Below, in pieces: positions 6,031 through 7,782 of a stretch of 7,782 nucleotides of DNA. Both the position numbers and the translations under genes were made by a program. The stretch is from Clostridiales bacterium. Lineage in GTDB: Bacteria > Bacillota > Clostridia > Clostridiales > Caloramatoraceae. The DNA lies in contig JAOAFH010000173.1 in the NCBI GenBank assembly GCA_026416355.1, positions 1-7,782 of the forward strand, written 5' to 3'. How positions within the stretch are numbered: position 1 is the stretch's first letter; the number at the start of each line of letters is the position of its first letter. A model generated the notes under the pieces. That model had not been told where the DNA came from and made no database searches. It saw only the letters and a list, made by a program, of their open reading frames with translations.

Positions 6031-7782
6031 GGAAGTTCCTCCTTCCAAACCCTCTTTAAATTATTTATTTTTTCATTTATCACACATTTACCATTTATAT
6101 TAACCTCTAGATTTTCATCTGTTGTTTTTCCAATTACCTCTGCTATTATTCCATGCTTTTTAAACTCTGTAATTATATGGTCTGTATAATCCTCATTGCA
6201 TGATATGATAAATCTTCCTTGGCTCTCTGAGAATAGATAAACATCTTCTCTTAAATCTGTTTCTATATCTACCTTTACACCTATTTCATTATTAAATGCA
6301 GCTTCACATAGGGCAACTATCATTCCACCCTCTGAAATATCATGGGCACTTTTTATTACTCCTTGGTTTATAAGCTTTGTTAAGCATTCAATTGTATTTT
6401 TTTCTATTTCTAAGTTACACTTTGGAACTCTTCCATTTACTAAGCCATGAATAACCTTTAGATATTCACTACCACCAATTTCTGCATTTGTTTCTCCAAC
6501 TAGAATTACTGCATCATTTGAATTTTTAAAGAAGCTACTGCAAGCCTTTGTCTTATCCTCTAAAAGACCAACCATACCTATTGTTGGTGTTGGGTAAATT
6601 CTCTCTTCACTTGACTCGTTATAAAAGCTTACATTACCACTTACAACTGGAGTATTTAGTACCCTTGTTGCCTCTGTAATACCAAGTATTGATTGTCTAA
6701 ATGTATAATAAACTTCTTCATCCTCAGGATTTGCAAAGTTTAGGCAGTCTGTTATTGCAATTGGTGTTGCACCTGTTGCTGCTATGTTTCTTGCAGCTTC
6801 ACATACGGATATTTTTGCACCTTCATATGGATCTAGGTAGCAAAATCTTGAGTTACAATCAACTGTTAAAGAAAGTGCCTTATTTGTTCCATCAACTGCA
6901 ACAACAGCAGCATCGCCACCTGGTCTTACAATTGTGCTTGTTCTAACCATATGGTCGTATTGGCTATATACCCATTCCTTTGATGCAATATTCTCTGACT
7001 TTAACATTTTAACTAAAGCTTCTTTTAAGACACTTGGTTTTTCTAATTCTTCTATATTTAAATCTAGTTCATCTAAATATTTTGGTCTTCTATATGGTCT
7101 TAAATTTGCCTTTGCTCCATCTCCTAAAAGTTCAACTGGCATACATCCAACTATTTTCTCACCATCACATATAGTTAAATTGCTATCATCTGTTATCTCT
7201 CCAATTACTGCTGCATTTAAATTCCACTTCTTAAATACTTCTAGAATATTTTCTTCATATCCCTTTTTAACTACAAATAGCATTCTCTCCTGTGATTCTG
7301 AAATCATAATTTCCTCAGGAAGCATGTTTTCTTCTCTTGTTACAACCTTTGAAACATCTATTTTAATTCCACATCCTCCCCTTAGTGCCATTTCACAGCT
7401 TGAAGATGTAAGTCCAGCAGCACCTAAATCCTGTACTGCAACAACATAGTCCTTATCTATAAGTTCAAGACATGCCTCAAGTAGAAGCTTTTCCATAAAT
7501 GGGTCCCCTGCTTGTACTGCTGAGCGCATTGCCTCTGATTCCTCAGTTAAATTACATGATGCAAAGCTTGCACCACCAATACCGTCACGTCCTGTTGTAT
7601 GCCCTACTAAAATTACACTGTTTCCAACTCCTTGAGCAATAGCTCTCTTTAGTTTATCCTTTTTAATTAATCCAACACTCATGGCATTAACAAGTGGATT
7701 ATCGCTATAACAGTCATCAAAAACTGTTTCCCCTGCAACTGTTGGAATTCCAACTGAGTTGCCATAATCACCAATTCCCTTA
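6015..7782 (-). CDS. purL: Phosphoribosylformylglycinamidine synthase subunit PurL (short type), N-terminus outside window
   Basis: The last 588 residues are visible; the frame stays open to the window edge and begins KGIGDYGNSVGIPTVAGET, a motif about 150 residues into the short PurL family, implying a full length near 740. The enzyme converts FGAR to FGAM using ATP and ammonia. In visible numbering: NPLVNAMSVGLI (28-39), TGRDGIGGASFAS (63-75), DLGAAGLTSSSCEMA (118-132), IMISESQERM (158-167), YDHMVRTSTIVRPGGDAAVV (275-294), ITDCLNFANPE (343-353), VVSGNVSFYNES (379-390), SAHDISEGGMI (478-488) and LFSESQGRFI (516-525). The protein ends soon after, at WKEELPCIMD, with no C-terminal glutaminase domain, so PurQ and PurS partners are needed and are expected upstream. 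Within the visible part the in-frame ATG at 7682 is not the start, because conserved family sequence continues before it. The 3' end overlaps purF by 16 nt. Confidence 0.98.
   Translation of the reverse strand, partial: KGIGDYGNSVGIPTVAGETVFDDCYSDNPLVNAMSVGLIKKDKLKRAIAQGVGNSVILVGHTTGRDGIGGASFASCNLTEESEAMRSAVQAGDPFMEKLLLEACLELIDKDYVVAVQDLGAAGLTSSSCEMALRGGCGIKIDVSKVVTREENMLPEEIMISESQERMLFVVKKGYEENILEVFKKWNLNAAVIGEITDDSNLTICDGEKIVGCMPVELLGDGAKANLRPYRRPKYLDELDLNIEELEKPSVLKEALVKMLKSENIASKEWVYSQYDHMVRTSTIVRPGGDAAVVAVDGTNKALSLTVDCNSRFCYLDPYEGAKISVCEAARNIAATGATPIAITDCLNFANPEDEEVYYTFRQSILGITEATRVLNTPVVSGNVSFYNESSEERIYPTPTIGMVGLLEDKTKACSSFFKNSNDAVILVGETNAEIGGSEYLKVIHGLVNGRVPKCNLEIEKNTIECLTKLINQGVIKSAHDISEGGMIVALCEAAFNNEIGVKVDIETDLREDVYLFSESQGRFIISCNEDYTDHIITEFKKHGIIAEVIGKTTDENLEVNINGKCVINEKINNLKRVWKEELPCIMD
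6038..6044 (-). promoter_or_regulatory. Ribosome binding site that fixes the purF start
   Basis: The minus strand reads AAGGAGG, then AACTTCC, then ATG 6030. This near-perfect anti-16S match with 7-base spacing lies within the last codons of purL. A start at the upstream TTG 6048 would place this site inside the protein (residues EGG), so 6030 is preferred. Confidence 0.85.

Noticed and set aside
6031..6048. Upstream TTG start adding 6 residues to PurF
   Set aside because: The extra codons are the purF ribosome binding site itself (AAGGAGG), and the 11-residue propeptide from 6030 fits the family.
6934..7449. A 171-codon open frame on the plus strand opposite purL
   Set aside because: It lies wholly antisense to strongly conserved PurL sequence, has no recognisable domain and is explained by the AT-rich codon pattern of the real gene.
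1..7782. Search by eye for mobile elements, CRISPR repeats, tRNA or rRNA genes, riboswitches and toxin-antitoxin or defence genes
   Set aside because: Apart from the terminator hairpin, essentially every base belongs to one of seven recognised coding regions or the very short gaps between them, so there is no space for such elements and none was seen.

Overview
The window is a compact, AT-rich (clearly low G+C by eye) stretch of bacterial chromosome. It holds the distal half of a de novo purine biosynthesis operon on the minus strand, converging on the tail of an alpha-amylase-family gene on the plus strand. The gene order purL-purF-purM-purN-purH-purD, a stand-alone short-type PurL, a PurF with a propeptide and four cysteines placed as in the Bacillus-type iron-sulfur enzyme, the AT-rich codon use and the strong GGAGG-type ribosome binding sites all point to Firmicutes. 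An anaerobic clostridial relative is most likely; this is inference and the genus cannot be fixed from the window.

Layout: positions 1-295 carry the 3' end of a glycoside hydrolase family 13 (alpha-amylase type) gene, reading rightward. Positions 286-330 form a perfect 21-bp inverted repeat with a 3-nt loop, which should act as a bidirectional transcription terminator. The rest, 329-7782, is coding on the minus strand, read from high to low coordinates: purL (5' end outside the window), purF, purM, purN, purH and purD. The five junctions are a 16-nt overlap, a 1-nt gap, a 13-nt overlap, a 17-nt overlap and a 10-nt gap, so the genes are almost certainly one transcript with translational coupling. 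There is no room for internal promoters between genes, and no gene-free stretch of any size.

Together the genes cover most of the route from PRPP to IMP. PurF makes phosphoribosylamine, PurD adds glycine to give GAR, PurN formylates GAR, PurL (with PurQ and PurS, not in the window) makes FGAM, PurM closes the imidazole ring to AIR, and PurH performs the last two steps to IMP. The AIR-to-AICAR steps (purE/purK, purC, purB) and purS/purQ are expected upstream of purL or elsewhere. The operon promoter and any purine-responsive riboswitch or PurR site would also lie beyond position 7782.

Three start codons need care. The longest open frames of purH, purM and purF begin upstream of the real starts; family N-termini and ribosome binding sites place the starts at 3074, 4622 and 6030. 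I found no sign of an undescribed system: this is a well-known housekeeping operon, and the findings listed are modest details.
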